Assembly: GCF_002234675.1 (NCBI RefSeq)
Contig: NC_019871.2
Coordinates: forward strand, 17,874,933 to 17,938,932
Length of the DNA stretch: 64,000 nucleotides
DNA from: Oryzias latipes
Lineage: Eukaryota > Chordata > Actinopteri > Beloniformes > Adrianichthyidae
Direction of reading: 5' to 3'
The notes under the pieces are model-generated. The model was not told the origin of the DNA, ran no database searches, and saw only the letters and a list, made by a program, of their open reading frames with translations. The translations under genes and the position numbers were made by a program. Below, one piece after another: positions 12,701-23,191 of the stretch (position 1 is the stretch's first letter; every line of letters begins with the position of its first letter).

Positions 12701-15569
12701 AGAATGTGGCAGTGGGAGGCTCTGAAAAGGTGTGAATGCGTCCACCTGTCTTCATGCCTGTGATTCATCCCTTTACCTTTCTGACTGCAGGTTTTGGTTA
12801 TCCCTGCTCTTCTTGCAGTGTTGGGCTCAGGTACAGCAGGCCTTTGCTGCTGTTGAAGCAGAACTTCTCACTGGAAACCTCAGTCAGGTGGCCGGAGACT
12901 TCAACTGCTGTCAGATTCCCAAAAATCTGGATGATCAGGTAAGGAAAACCTGCTCCACACTGCAGTAATTGAATAAATGTATTTTTCTTCTTTTGTTTGA
13001 TGCTTATGAATGGATAATATTCAGGTTCTAGGTCACAATCACCCCAATACACAGGAAACGTTGTTTTTTACAGAGTAACACAAAAATTATATGTACTTGT
13101 GACTTTCCAGCTTTGAGAAAATTGAATGCAAAAAAAAATCAAATAAGAAACATGTCCTTTTAAAAACAGGGGGAAAAGTTTTTTTATGTGTATTTAAGAT
13201 TTGCAGAATAAAATTTAGGAGGAGTTAAAAAAAATAAACACATAAAAGCACAAAATACCATTTGAACCATTTCTTTTTCAACTGAGGGATTAAGAGATTT
13301 TAAATACTTTGGCATTGGGAGTTTCAGCCTTCAGTTTTTTACCTGAAACATTTCAGCATGTTAAGGAAAGCTTGATTCCAAAATAAAACTCTGTTGATGA
13401 TGCTGATCCGCTTAGATTAGCTCTGCAGTTTGCTCTACCATTTCTGCTGTGTTACACATTTACTTTAAAAATGTATTCTATATTCTACATTAAACAGCTC
13501 ATTACGTGTTGTGATATTATGAGTGTTCATTGTCCTTAAATGTTGTGTTTTAAACTTTTCTGAGAAATTGCTTACTCAGCAGTTTTGTTATCCAACCATC
13601 TCTACAATAATGATTCTATCTGAAATCTTTTTTCAATCAGATTGAGTTGATGCAGAACTTGGCAGATCTTTTCATGGGAACTGTACAATACAATGAAGAG
13701 GGTGTGCTGTTGTCTGTCAAAGAGCTATGTGACCTCATGACCAACGTCAGTGGAGAAGATAAAGACATGGAAGCCTACAGCCGCCTCATTAAACTCACAC
13801 AGGTACAGTATGTATGGAAAACCCTTTAAATGATGCTTTGATGCCCACTTAACACCAGTAGATGTCACTAAAGAGCCAAGAAAGAGTCTAAGGTCGGTAG
13901 ACAGATGTGTAACTCTGAGCCCAGCAGCAGATCGTTTGTTTCTGTGCAGGTTTACAGATCCTCCACAGAGGACAAATGTCTGGACGTTTCTCATGAGGAA
14001 ACGATAAAACACTTGATGGACACGTCCGTCCACAGCAGCAGGAGAGCTGAGAGACAATGGACCTACCAGACCTGCACCGAGTTTGGCTTCTGTACAGCAC
14101 ACACACACAGATACACACAAGCAGATAAACACAGACACCCACACATACACAAAGATACTCACAAGCAGATAAACACAACACACACACACAGATACACAAG
14201 CACTCAAACCCACACAGAAACACAGACTCACAAACAAATACACAAAGACAGACAGACACACATGCACGCAAGCAGATAAACACAAATACACACACCCACA
14301 CACACAAGCAGATACACATACACCCAGACACAAACACACACACACACTCACATACAGATACACGCAAGCAGATAAACACACACACACACACATACATACA
14401 CACACACAGACAAATACACACACAGATTCACACAGATACACAAACAGTTACAAAAAGATACACAAAGAGTTACACACACAGACACACATGCATACATGCA
14501 CGCAAACAGATAAACACAAATTTACACACCCACACACGCAAGCAGATACACATATACCCAGACACAAGCACACACATAAACCCACAAACAGATACGCACA
14601 GACACACACGAAAAAAGATACTCACACACACAAATAGATACCGTCACAGACCCAAACAGATACAAACACATGCACAAGCAGATACACACACCCACAAATA
14701 CACATACACAGTCATACTTGTTTCTTGTGTTTGTCTCAAATACTTGTGATGTGTGCGTTTGTGTTTAGACCAGACTTGCGAGGACTCCACCTGTCCTTTC
14801 TCTGGGCTGATAAATCTGCAGGCTCAGACTAAACTGTGTACTGCAGTCTTTGGAATTTCCCAGCATTCTTTGCCCTCAAACATCGCCTTCACTAACAGCT
14901 ACTATGGAGGAGACGAGCCGCATACACACAGAGTGCTTTACATCAATGGTGAGACTTTAATCCAACACAGGAGAACATGTAAAGACAGTAAAAGGCCTTT
15001 TATTATGAACGGATCATCAGAGTTGAAATAAATTCCTATCAATTTAGGGGGAATTGATCCATGGAAGGAGCTGTCAGTGGTTCAAGGAGGACAAGAGGTC
15101 CAGTCCGTGTTCATTGAGGACACTGCACACTGTGCTGATATGTCAAGTAGAAGAGTTGTAAAGCGGGATTCACTCAGGAGAGCACGGCAGGTGAGTGCAC
15201 CTGTCTGTGGTGGTGCTAATCTGCAGGAAGCCTCAGATTAATTTTTGCTTTGTTTCAAATCAACAGGTTTAAATAATCCTAAAGCAACCAGTCAATAACA
15301 TGAAAACACAATATGGTCTGCACTGTGTGTTTGTGTTTTGTTTCTTTTTAAACTGTATTATGTACCAAAATGATGAATGAAACCGGTTTCTGCTGCAAAG
15401 TCTCATATTTGTAACATTTTCTGCATATTTAAAACTGGTCTTTGACGGCTTGAAGCAAATGTGTTATTTTTCTTTTATCTAACAGGAGATTGAGAAACAG
15501 GTTTCAGACTGGCTGAGGACAGCTTCTCTGGAGAAGATGGACAAAGGAGCAGATGGCATTAAGCCTTGA
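6768..15569 (+). CDS. prss16: thymus-specific serine protease (S28 family)
   Basis: Thirteen coding exons: 6768-6828, 8312-8469, 8942-9041, 10334-10463, 10703-10826, 12423-12500, 12682-12729, 12819-12938, 13641-13802, 13950-14091, 14769-14948, 15048-15190, 15486-15569. All are GT-AG, phases close, and the product is 509 aa (human PRSS16 is 514). Residues 1-20 form a signal peptide (MLYLPGCCLVFLLFLSSVDS). The S28 catalytic residues are visible: Ser179 in FGGSYSG, Asp438 in NGGIDPW and His462 in DTAHCAD. Other family blocks are WLEQPLDHFN, GEGPIFSFDVLAG, HRFYGDS, TYQTCTEFGFYQTC and TNSYYGG. In mammals the enzyme is found in cortical thymic epithelium endosomes and shapes the MHC class II peptide repertoire; the same role in fish is inference. 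Intron 10 is almost entirely CA-rich repeat. A second, later poly-A-like site cannot be excluded beyond 15709. Confidence 0.94.
7339..7551 (-). mobile_element. piggyBac-like TTAA MITE, copy 1
   Basis: Terminal inverted repeats begin CCCTTGTGCTATC at 7343 and end GATAGCACAAGGG at 7547. The left flank is TTAA (7339-7342) and the right is mutated to TAAA. It lies in prss16 intron 1 and is inverted relative to the copies at 34364, 36901 and 48299. Confidence 0.75.
7590..8010. repeat. degenerate A-rich tandem repeat
   Basis: Recurrent 'gagaa-aaagtca-aattta' and 'agaataaa' phrases at roughly 35-40 bp spacing fill this part of prss16 intron 1. Units are strongly diverged. No coding capacity is apparent. 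Confidence 0.55.
9375..9722 (-). mobile_element. tRNA-type SINE/composite repeat (minus copy)
   Basis: On the minus strand this reads as the common teleost repeat: gene-entry phrase 'ttcacagcaagaaggcc', then 'tgcatgttctccccatgta', 'cctcccactgtccaaaaaca', 'ggccctgcaacagactggc' and 'ggctccagcagcc'. It matches the copies at 20240, 25555 and 39553. It lies in prss16 intron 3 and has several small changes. Confidence 0.75.
11000..12400. other. prss16 intron 5, no further feature
   Basis: AT-rich intronic DNA between exons 5 and 6. I see no coding exon and no clear repeat ends here. Confidence 0.5.
14097..14716 (+). repeat. CA-rich microsatellite filling prss16 intron 10
   Basis: About 620 bp of (ACAC)n broken by AGATACAC, CAAGCAGATAAACAC and CATACA interruptions. 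It begins five bases after the exon 10 donor (GTACAG at 14092-14097) and ends about 50 bp before the exon 11 acceptor. Long open frames on both strands here are low-complexity translations, not genes. Confidence 0.95.
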
Positions 15570-15708
15570 TCAGCTCTTATCACTGTCCTCTGAAACTGAT
15601 AAGGAGTGGATGATAATGTGACCTGCTCTGCTCTGTTTCTCCTTCCCCTCCTTCTGCTTTTCCTATGTCTTCTAATTGTTTTCCATCTGGGAAATGTAAA
15701 AAATAACA

Positions 15709-15714
15709 AATAAA
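15709..15714 (+). terminator. poly-A signal of prss16
   Basis: AATAAA about 140 bp after the prss16 stop codon, in AT-rich sequence. It is the first good signal downstream. Confidence 0.65.
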
Positions 15715-15977
15715 AAACATATGTTTTCTCCTTTTGATTTGTAGATTTTGATTTTCCTAAAAGCCTTTTCCATTTTCTCATCTTGTGTTTATAAGTGTTT
15801 ATTGTAGATTTTTATATTAAATATCTTGATATAAAATCTGTTGTCTTGCTCAACAGTATCTGTGGTGTTTTTGTGCAGCACTTTGTTGACTTTTTCTGGA
15901 CACAGCGAATCATGAAATAACTAAATCATGAAATAATGGGATGTTTTTGGAAAGGACTTTAGTTCTCCCAATGTTCA

Positions 15978-16140
15978 TTTGTGTGTGTGTGTGTGTGTGG
16001 GTGGGTGTGGGTGTGTGGGTGTACGTGCGTGTGTGTGTGTGTGTGTGTACGCATGTATGTGTGTATGCATTTAGGTGAGTGTGTGAGAGAGAGTGTATTT
16101 ACATGCGTGCACGTGTGAACACATACATCTGTGAACCTCT
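15978..16140 (+). repeat. GT-rich microsatellite
   Basis: (GT)n with GTGGGTG and GTACGTGCG interruptions, in the intergenic region after prss16. Confidence 0.85.
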
Positions 16141-16389
16141 CAATAGGGGGGTCAAAAGCAGAGGGTCGTGACCCCCCCTGACCCTGTGGGAGTAATGATC
16201 ATCAATCAGCTACAGGCTGAACAGACCTGCAGGGAGACAACGCTGATATGAACATGTTATGAACATGTTTACACCTTTTTCTTCGCGTGTTCTCCAGGAC
16301 AGTGGAAGGTGGGGCGGAGTGGAAACCTCTTTATTTTTCCAAAAACGTTGTTTTCTTCTGATTTTTTATCATGCTAACACCCAAACGCC

Positions 16390-17000
16390 CGATGCAGGAT
16401 GTGGATAACCAGAAAACCCAGAAGGACTTTCTTCTCCCCACTGCTGCCTGCTCAGTTGATCAATGAGGAACTTCTTGGAGCTCCTCTATTAATCAGAGCC
16501 TATCGGCTATCTGTCTGCCGGGCCAACCACTCACGCCCCCCCCGACAGCTGGGCCATGAAAAATGTGGTCTGCTGGATGAAGGGAGGTGTTGGGGAGGGG
16601 GGTATGTGGCAGCAGAGAAGAGGGGGGAGGTAAAAAAAAAAAAAAAAAAAGCCCCTATCTGTTTTGAGTCAGGTCACGGCAGCACAACAACACTCATGCA
16701 CACAGGTTTGATTCCTGCGCAGACGCAGCTGAGCCGACTGCTTGGATCAGGTGATCAGCAGATGTTCCTCACATCTGGCAGCGGGATCTTCCTTCATCTG
16801 AGCCACTGACTTTTTTTTGACGTCTCTGCAGCAGAAGTCTATGATGTCGTTGGCCTGACGTCCAATCATGCCGCTCACACTGACATCAACACGCTGCTGT
16901 GAATCTTCATCACCGCACTCATCCTGTCATTAGATTACACCTAATGTTATTAAGCTGCTCCCACCTCCTCCTCATTGCTCCTTTGCCTGCATCATCATAG
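16390..17000. promoter_or_regulatory. candidate conserved non-coding block upstream of meis3
   Basis: High-complexity sequence with homeobox-cofactor-like motifs: TTGATCAATGA at 16456-16466, TTAATCAGAG near 16490, CTGTCATTAGATTA near 16924 and TAATGTTATTAAG near 16943. Two TGACGTC sites lie at about 16818 and 16857. A poly-A run (16632-16650) splits the block. No exon with matching phase was found. Regulatory function is inferred from motif density and position upstream of a MEIS gene. Confidence 0.35.
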
Positions 17001-17503
17001 ATTTCTTGAAGATTTTATTAGAATGTGGTGCAGCCCCCCCCCCACCCCCCATGTTGGATTTATGAACCCTCAGACTTCTCTCTTTTAATCTGTCTCTCCT
17101 CTTTCACTTCCTTCCTGCATCTTTCCATCTATCATTCCCAGGGTTGGCGCTGGTGGAGGAGTATTAATCCCACCATCCCATCCCTCACTCCTCTGGACAG
17201 ATGAGGAGATGGAGGTGCAAGATGGGAGGAGGTGGATCAGAGGGCAGGAGCCTTCAGATTACTTTTCATAACATTTACAGCGTGCAGCTCTACAGGAGGA
17301 AAAGATGCAGATGTATTCTGGGATGGTTCACGACCAGAGAGCTTCAACAGGTAAGGGGGCGGAGCAACGGGACATCAGAAATCAACGCCAGATTGAGAAA
17401 AACAAACAAACACAAGAAATGATTGAAATAAACAAAATAAGTTTGATCAGTGTGATACACTGTATGTCTACACAACAAAACTTAGTCTGCCGAATACAAA
17501 TAT

Positions 17504-17905
17504 ACACATACAAATAACACACCATCACACAAGCAATCACACAAAAAACACACAATCACACACACAAATCGATCAGACATGTAATCACACACAAACACAC
17601 ATAAAAAATACAATCACCAACAATTACACACTCAATAAACACAACTACACACACAAAAACACACTATCACACGTACAATCCCACACAAATCACACACAAA
17701 ACACAATCACACACACACAATCACTCACAAAACACACAATCAGTCAATCATGTTTATTTGCCATCATACACACAAAACACAAACACACACACGTTAACAC
17801 ACAATAATACACACACAATAACACCAAATCACAACCATACACACAGAAAACATACAATAACTACAGACACAATCACACACCCATATACACACAAACAAAC
17901 AGCTG
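17504..17905 (+). repeat. ACACA-rich degenerate microsatellite
   Basis: About 400 bp of AATCACACAC and CACAAAACAC units with frequent substitutions. It is non-coding. Confidence 0.9.
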
Positions 17906-19590
17906 TGTATGAGGGAGGGGGGATCATTGAACACATGGCAGGTCTTACTAAATCTGTTGGAGTTTATTTCTGCATAAAGTAAAGAAACAGAGAGAAAAGA
18001 AATAAACGTTTGACCAGAAGTCAAGGTAAACCTCCACCCCCACCCCCCCACCCCCACAGACACACACACACACCCTCCTCCAGGCTTGTACAGTGACAGG
18101 TAGATTAAGAAGCATGATAGATGCCCCTCTCTGTATCTCCCTCCATCTCCACCCCCTTCCCGCCCTTCCATCCATCATGGCGGCTGGTGTAATTGCAGCT
18201 GCATGCGGCTGGCAGAAAGGGCCTCCATCCATCTCCTTAACAACAAACAGTCACCAGGACGGATGGTGCTGCACTCCCCAGTTAATCTCCATCTATAAGG
18301 GGGGGGGTGGGGGGGGGGGGTGCAAAAGAGAAATTGCAGAGGAGGATTAGAAAAAAAAGAAAACATAACAAGAATAATAACAAAATACATATAAGGCTAA
18401 AGGGAGGCTGGAAGGAAACTGGTCCAGGTACTTTGCCCCCCCAGGTGGAAACAACAGCTGAACCTTAATGAATAAAACCTGGATTATTGTGGGGTGAGGG
18501 AAAAACAATGCTTGAAGAAAATGTAAAAAAAGGAAGTTTATTTCTTTGTCATGACAGAGAAACAAGAGATACCAAGCTCATAAAAATACATACCCCCCCC
18601 CCCCCCCGCCCACCACCCGTATGCTTCTCCATCTTTAGCCTTCTTTTTTCTTCTTTGGATCTTTCTTCATTTTCCCCTTCTTCCCTTCCCTCCGTCCCTC
18701 CGACCCCCCCCCCACCCCCCACCCCCTCCGTCTCTGAAGGCTGTCTGATGTTTCGGGTGGGGGTCAGAGAAGCCACATCTCCTTAATGGTGGAGTCACTG
18801 AAGTCAACAAGGTTCAACGATGTTCTGGAAGGAGACTGAGGCTAACACACCAACTGCAGCTTTTTGTGGACATTTCCTGTCTCCAGACGATGGGTGGTGT
18901 TGATGGAGGAGGAAGTGTTGACTGTTTTTACAGCTCTTCTCAAATGCAATTATATCAGCTTTTAATAGTTTTCATTAACTTACAGTATTTTAGAAGTATC
19001 GTCTTTCTTGTGCAGTGGTATTCTTTAGAAATGGATTATAATTTTCTGTTTCATTATTTTATCAAAATGTTCTCATATTTATACTCCGTATACGACAGTC
19101 CCTTATTTTATTCTCATTTATGTTCTATTCTACAAACACCTATTCATCATGCGAAGCAGAATTTACTATGGAAGTACGGACATATACAAAACCAACAGCA
19201 ACATCACATTAAACAAAGAGCAGGAAGCTATCCTGGCACAGCCAGAACAATTATTGATCACAAATTTAGAATTGATTCTTTCTAGTCCTAAATCTTGTTG
19301 AAGGTGAATGGCGACTGATGAACCTCATGACGGAAACTGATGGTGCTAAAGGTTTTTTCAAAAATGTAAAATCATGTTTACTTTATGCTTAAAAAACTAC
19401 GCTTTATAACAGGTTGACACGTTTATCATGGATATTCAGTGGTAACAGCATCAAGCCATTGTATTTTATCTTTCAAGGCTATCTTATTGAGGATTGGTTT
19501 GTTGATGAAGTGAAGCAGTTTTTAATATATGGTCTCATCATTGCATTAAAAATGTTTTTTTTTCCTCAACTAAAATTTTCTAGACTAAGT
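17906..19590. other. intergenic, with one high-complexity segment at 18120-18300
   Basis: The stretch includes homopolymer-rich segments (G runs at 18300-18320, C runs at 18594-18607 and 18703-18725). At 18120-18300, complex sequence with AATTGCAGCTGCATGC and GTTAATCTCC could be another conserved element. No coding exon is recognised. Confidence 0.35.
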
Positions 19591-19592
19591 AA

Positions 19593-19707
19593 CCCTTGTG
19601 CTATCCTAGGCACTTTAACATTGGGAGTGGGGTCATCTAGACCCACTAGACAGTGCACTGAACCTTTTTTCTTCAATGATTTGTGATCTTCATTTGTGAC
19701 CATGGAA
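19593..19707 (+). mobile_element. piggyBac-like TTAA MITE, copy 2 (3' truncated)
   Basis: It starts CCCTTGTGCTATCC and follows the family sequence through 'tcttcaatgatttgtgat' to about 19707. The right terminal repeat is missing where Harbinger-related sequence begins. Confidence 0.75.
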
Positions 19708-20195
19708 ATGGGCATGATTCGCAAAACTGCAGTGGAAACACCTTTTTCTAATTGAATAAGTCAGGTGACCAACAACCGGATGGCAATGCACTTCTTGGTA
19801 GCAACTGGCTGTAGAGCAGGCACCACAGGAGTTCCCCCAGCATCACACAGCTCATCAAAAGTTGAGTGAAATTGTTGGATCCACACCTCCTCCGTAAAAT
19901 CACAAACCACAATTTTCCAGAATGGCTTCATCTGTAGCCGCTCCCACGTGTAAGGAGCTTGCCGCTCCATGGCCTGAAAAAGACGCCAACGTCTCTTTTG
20001 ATTGATGATGATCAATCAAAAGCTGGTGCCGTGGCAGAAATTTGGATGTATCTGCAGTAAATCAAAGCATTGGTTTATATTTATTTGCATAATTATGAAT
20101 TCATGGAAACAGTGTGATTGTGAAACTGTGTTTTTTCGATATTTCTAGAATTTTGATAAAGTTTTGCGCATATGTGTAATGGAAACGTAGAGACT
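19708..20195 (-). mobile_element. PIF/Harbinger-like transposase fragment
   Basis: A minus-strand open frame (19761-20015) contains FWKIVVCDFTEEVWIQQF and FDELCDAGGTPVVPALQPV, recognisable as the N-terminal part of fish PIF/Harbinger (HARBI1-like) transposases. The catalytic DDE region is absent. Flanking 'catggaaa' (19699) and 'taatggaaacg' (20177) could be remnants of element ends. It is a non-autonomous relic. Confidence 0.6.
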
Positions 20196-20239
20196 GTTCA
20201 AATAGTATTGTTTGTTTTGCAACCATCCTTCTTAAGTAG

Positions 20240-20440
20240 CCGTTAAATTGTTTTCAGGATGATAGGGTTGCTGGAGCCTATCCCAAGTGCTGTTAGATGA
20301 AGGCCGGGTTCCCCCTGGACAAGTCACCTGTTTGTCACAGGGCCACACACTGCTGAAGACTATTTAGAGCCATGATAAAGCTATGAAGCATGTTTCAGAC
20401 CTGTGGGAAGAAACTGGAGAAGGCCAACCCCCTACACCAC
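20240..20440 (-). mobile_element. tRNA-type SINE/composite repeat fragment (minus)
   Basis: It contains 'ggatgatagggttgctggagcctatccc' and 'gggccacacactgc', the 3' half of the same repeat family as 9375, 25555 and 39553, heavily diverged. Confidence 0.55.
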
Positions 20441-21149
20441 CATGCACTTCTTCATGCGCAGATGACATTTGTACACTGTGAATGACTAGAGTTAAACAAT
20501 TCATCAGCCTTTATGAATAGAAATTCACTTAAAAAGTGCTTTCCTGCTTGTAGTTTCCTCTTCTCTTTGGCCATTGCCTGCAGAGAGTAACAATGGGGGG
20601 GCATTGGGACCCTCCAGCACAAAGGCAAATGAGTGAACACACACACCGGGCCCTTTGCAGAGGGAAAGCAGTAAAAGCTGAAGCTGTGACAGTAACGAAT
20701 AACTGCGGCAGCGCTGACACGCTGACTGGACCCACAGAGCACCTGCATGTGGCGGAGAACACGAACCGTTCTTTGACCAAACCATTGCGTGCAGCTGAGG
20801 CGCTGAGACGAGAATCAACTTATTCCATTAAATCCCAGTTCATACACTGAAAGTCAACAAAACACATGAAACAGACAGAAAAGAAACTTTTCAGAAATCA
20901 CTCTTTCTTAATTTAGATTTTAAACATTTCAGATATTCTGATTCAAACAATCATTAATCAGACACACTTTTGTGAAGTCATCATGACAAAATAAAAAGAC
21001 AAATCTCCCAGGATTACTTACATTTCCTGAATAAAAACAGATTAATTAATGCTTGAAAAATTAAAATTCATTGATAGAAATAATTTTACATACATGTTTT
21101 TTTCTTTCATATAATAAAGAACATTTTTCTACCTTAATAAAGTCACATT

Positions 21150-21285
21150 CACACACACATTCGCACACACTGATGGTAGTGGCGTTCAGTGTCTCACCCA
21201 ACGACACTTCAACACATGGGCAAGGTGGGAACCAAACCTGCAACCCTCCGATCAGAGGTCAACCACTGCTCTGCACCACAGCAGT
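21150..21285 (-). mobile_element. tRNA-derived SINE (minus), same family as 1066
   Basis: The minus strand reads 'gtggtgcagagcagtggttgacc', then 'ggttgcaggtttggttccca', then 'gggtgagacactgaacgcc'. These correspond to tRNA box A, box B and the characteristic body of the family. Confidence 0.65.
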
Positions 21286-21289
21286 AGTT

Positions 21290-22370
21290 TAAAGATTTAG
21301 AAGCAGGCCGGCTTCAAAATCAAATCTTTTAGAGAAACTGACACTTTATGTGCAAATGAGATGGAATGAGTCAAAACGTGAAGGCAGAAACTTTCTTCTA
21401 CATTTAAACCTTTTGGAATACTCGGTAACAAAAACAAATCCTTTACATTTAACTTCAGACATGGTTGGTTCTTGTTTAGTTTGGTCCCATTGCTCCTGTG
21501 GGAAGATCCTAACTCTTCAGGTTCCTGGAGGCTTGTTGTCAGCAGTTGTTGATGTAAATCAGTCAGTTAAAAATCTTTAACCCTCTTCCTGAGACCCCCA
21601 CCCAGTCTCAAGCATGTGTTGTATTCTTAAGACTTTCTTAGCTTCTTGAAATTCGTACTTCTGTCATTGCATTGACCACATGTCTGTATATGGACTGGAA
21701 TTTGTTTTTTTTTAGTAGAACTCTCAGGATGATTTGTTGTGCATCATCAGACTTTGTATTCACAGACTTTACTGACTATATTTGTAAGAAACATGAGAAG
21801 ATGACAACCACAGAAGCTGAGAAAGGAACTTCCAGTTTCAGGATCTTGAGGAGCTCTGAACTTTTCGACAAATTGCAAAATAGGAACTTCAGTTTATTGG
21901 TGTGTGATAGACTACAGATTCTCCTCTAGCCTTAACAGACTAAATAGTTCCACCACTGAAAGGCCCGTCCATTCATCCACCATTAAACCAAGGCGTTTTC
22001 GCTGTCAAGGCAGGAGTGCTAACCACTACACCACAACCCGTGATGAAGGAAATTGTTTAAAATATTTAGGTTATTCCACCTTTTCAATTCCACATTATTT
22101 AAATAAACTTTTTTTAAAATCAGGTGTCGCCATTTGGACATCTGATGATGCTCAAATCAGCTTCTCTGTCCTGTGTGGAAGTGGGCGTGGCAAAGACGCC
22201 ATAAAGCCATTGATCCATTAAGTGTTTTATGAAGTGTAATGCACCACATGATTTACATGGTTAGATCGTAGCTTTAGATAAATAAAACAGAGCCTGTATG
22301 ATCCACTCCATCCCTCAAACAAACAAACAAACAAACAGCTGGAAATTCAAAAACTGTTGCGGAATTTACA
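21290..22370. other. intergenic, no gene seen
   Basis: Complex but unassigned sequence. A short tRNA-like tail ('gctaaccactacaccac' around 22017) may be another SINE scrap. An (AAAC)n run lies at 22317-22337. Confidence 0.45.
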
Positions 22371-22374
22371 GGTC

Positions 22375-22640
22375 AGTGGGGGGGTTGTGATCACCTATAT
22401 TGGAAGTCGGCGCCCGGCGGAGTTGAAAGGCCCTCGGCTGCAGAGACAGTGCAGGGGCCCCACAGGGGGCTCCACCCCACAGGGACTCCCTCGCTGTTGA
22501 TCCCTGCCGTGCCGCCACTGATTGAAGTGCATCCGCCCATTGGCCCTCACAGCGAGGCCGCAGGTCATGATGACGTCACTGAAGTGTCATACAGGCCAAC
22601 AACACTGCAGCGCCACCAACAGGCCAGAGAAGTTCTCTTT
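22375..22640. promoter_or_regulatory. candidate distal promoter or enhancer of meis3
   Basis: GC-rich, high-complexity sequence about 0.6-0.9 kb upstream of the meis3 first exon. It carries a consensus CRE (TGACGTCA at about 22571-22578), a CCAAT-box on the minus strand (CATTGG near 22538) and TGATTGAAG at 22519. No coding exon is seen. The function is inferred from motifs and position. Confidence 0.35.
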
Positions 22641-22961
22641 AACTTTCTCATCAGAAAAATGTTGATTTTCTCTGCTTTTGTCAGGTCAGCAAAAATGAAA
22701 GACATTTGATTCTGAAGTTCTTCCTTCATCAGAGGTGATGATGATGATGATCTGAACCTAAAACCTGTTTCTATAGCCACACTCACACACACAGACACAC
22801 ACACCCCACACTCCTTTTTATTCATGCGGCCAACATTGGTGGTATCATATTTGTGAATGAGCAACAACCCAGACCCCGGCTCTGCGGGTCAGTCTGATGG
22901 TCTGGATTTCTTCGTGGGTTCTGTGGAACCAAGAGACAGAAGAGAGGAGATTCTTCTTGAA

Positions 22962-23191
22962 GGGGGGGGGGGGGGGGGGGGGGGGGCTCAGGGCTGAGAT
23001 AAAATTGAAGGAGTAAAAAAGACTATGTGGTGATAAGGAAGAGGAGGAGGAGGAGGAGGAGAACTGGATGGAAAGGGTATGGGAGGTAATGTGGGGGGGG
23101 GGGGGGGGCCCGTTGCGTTTTGACCCTAAGAAGCCCCCCCACAATCAGCCACCACTAAAGTCCTCCTCCTCCTTCTCCCCCCCCCCCCCCC
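22962..23191. repeat. long G and C homopolymer runs upstream of meis3
   Basis: G runs at 22962-22986 (25 bases) and 23093-23108 (16), and a C run at 23177-23191 (15), with a (GAG)n stretch at 23040-23061 between them. Such runs can form G-quadruplexes. Their lengths are also prone to sequencing error. Confidence 0.9.

Noticed and set aside
13725-14441. Minus-strand frames of 177-238 codons rich in Cys and Val
   Set aside because: They cover the CA-repeat intron and antisense of prss16 exons 9-10. The composition is that of simple repeat.
16399-16809. A 136-codon + frame between prss16 and meis3
   Set aside because: It contains a poly-lysine run from a poly-A tract, has no splice context, and the block looks like a non-coding element instead.
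17794-18230. Overlapping 90-125 codon frames around the ACACA repeat
   Set aside because: Low-complexity repeat plus flanks, with frames on both strands and no protein-like pattern.
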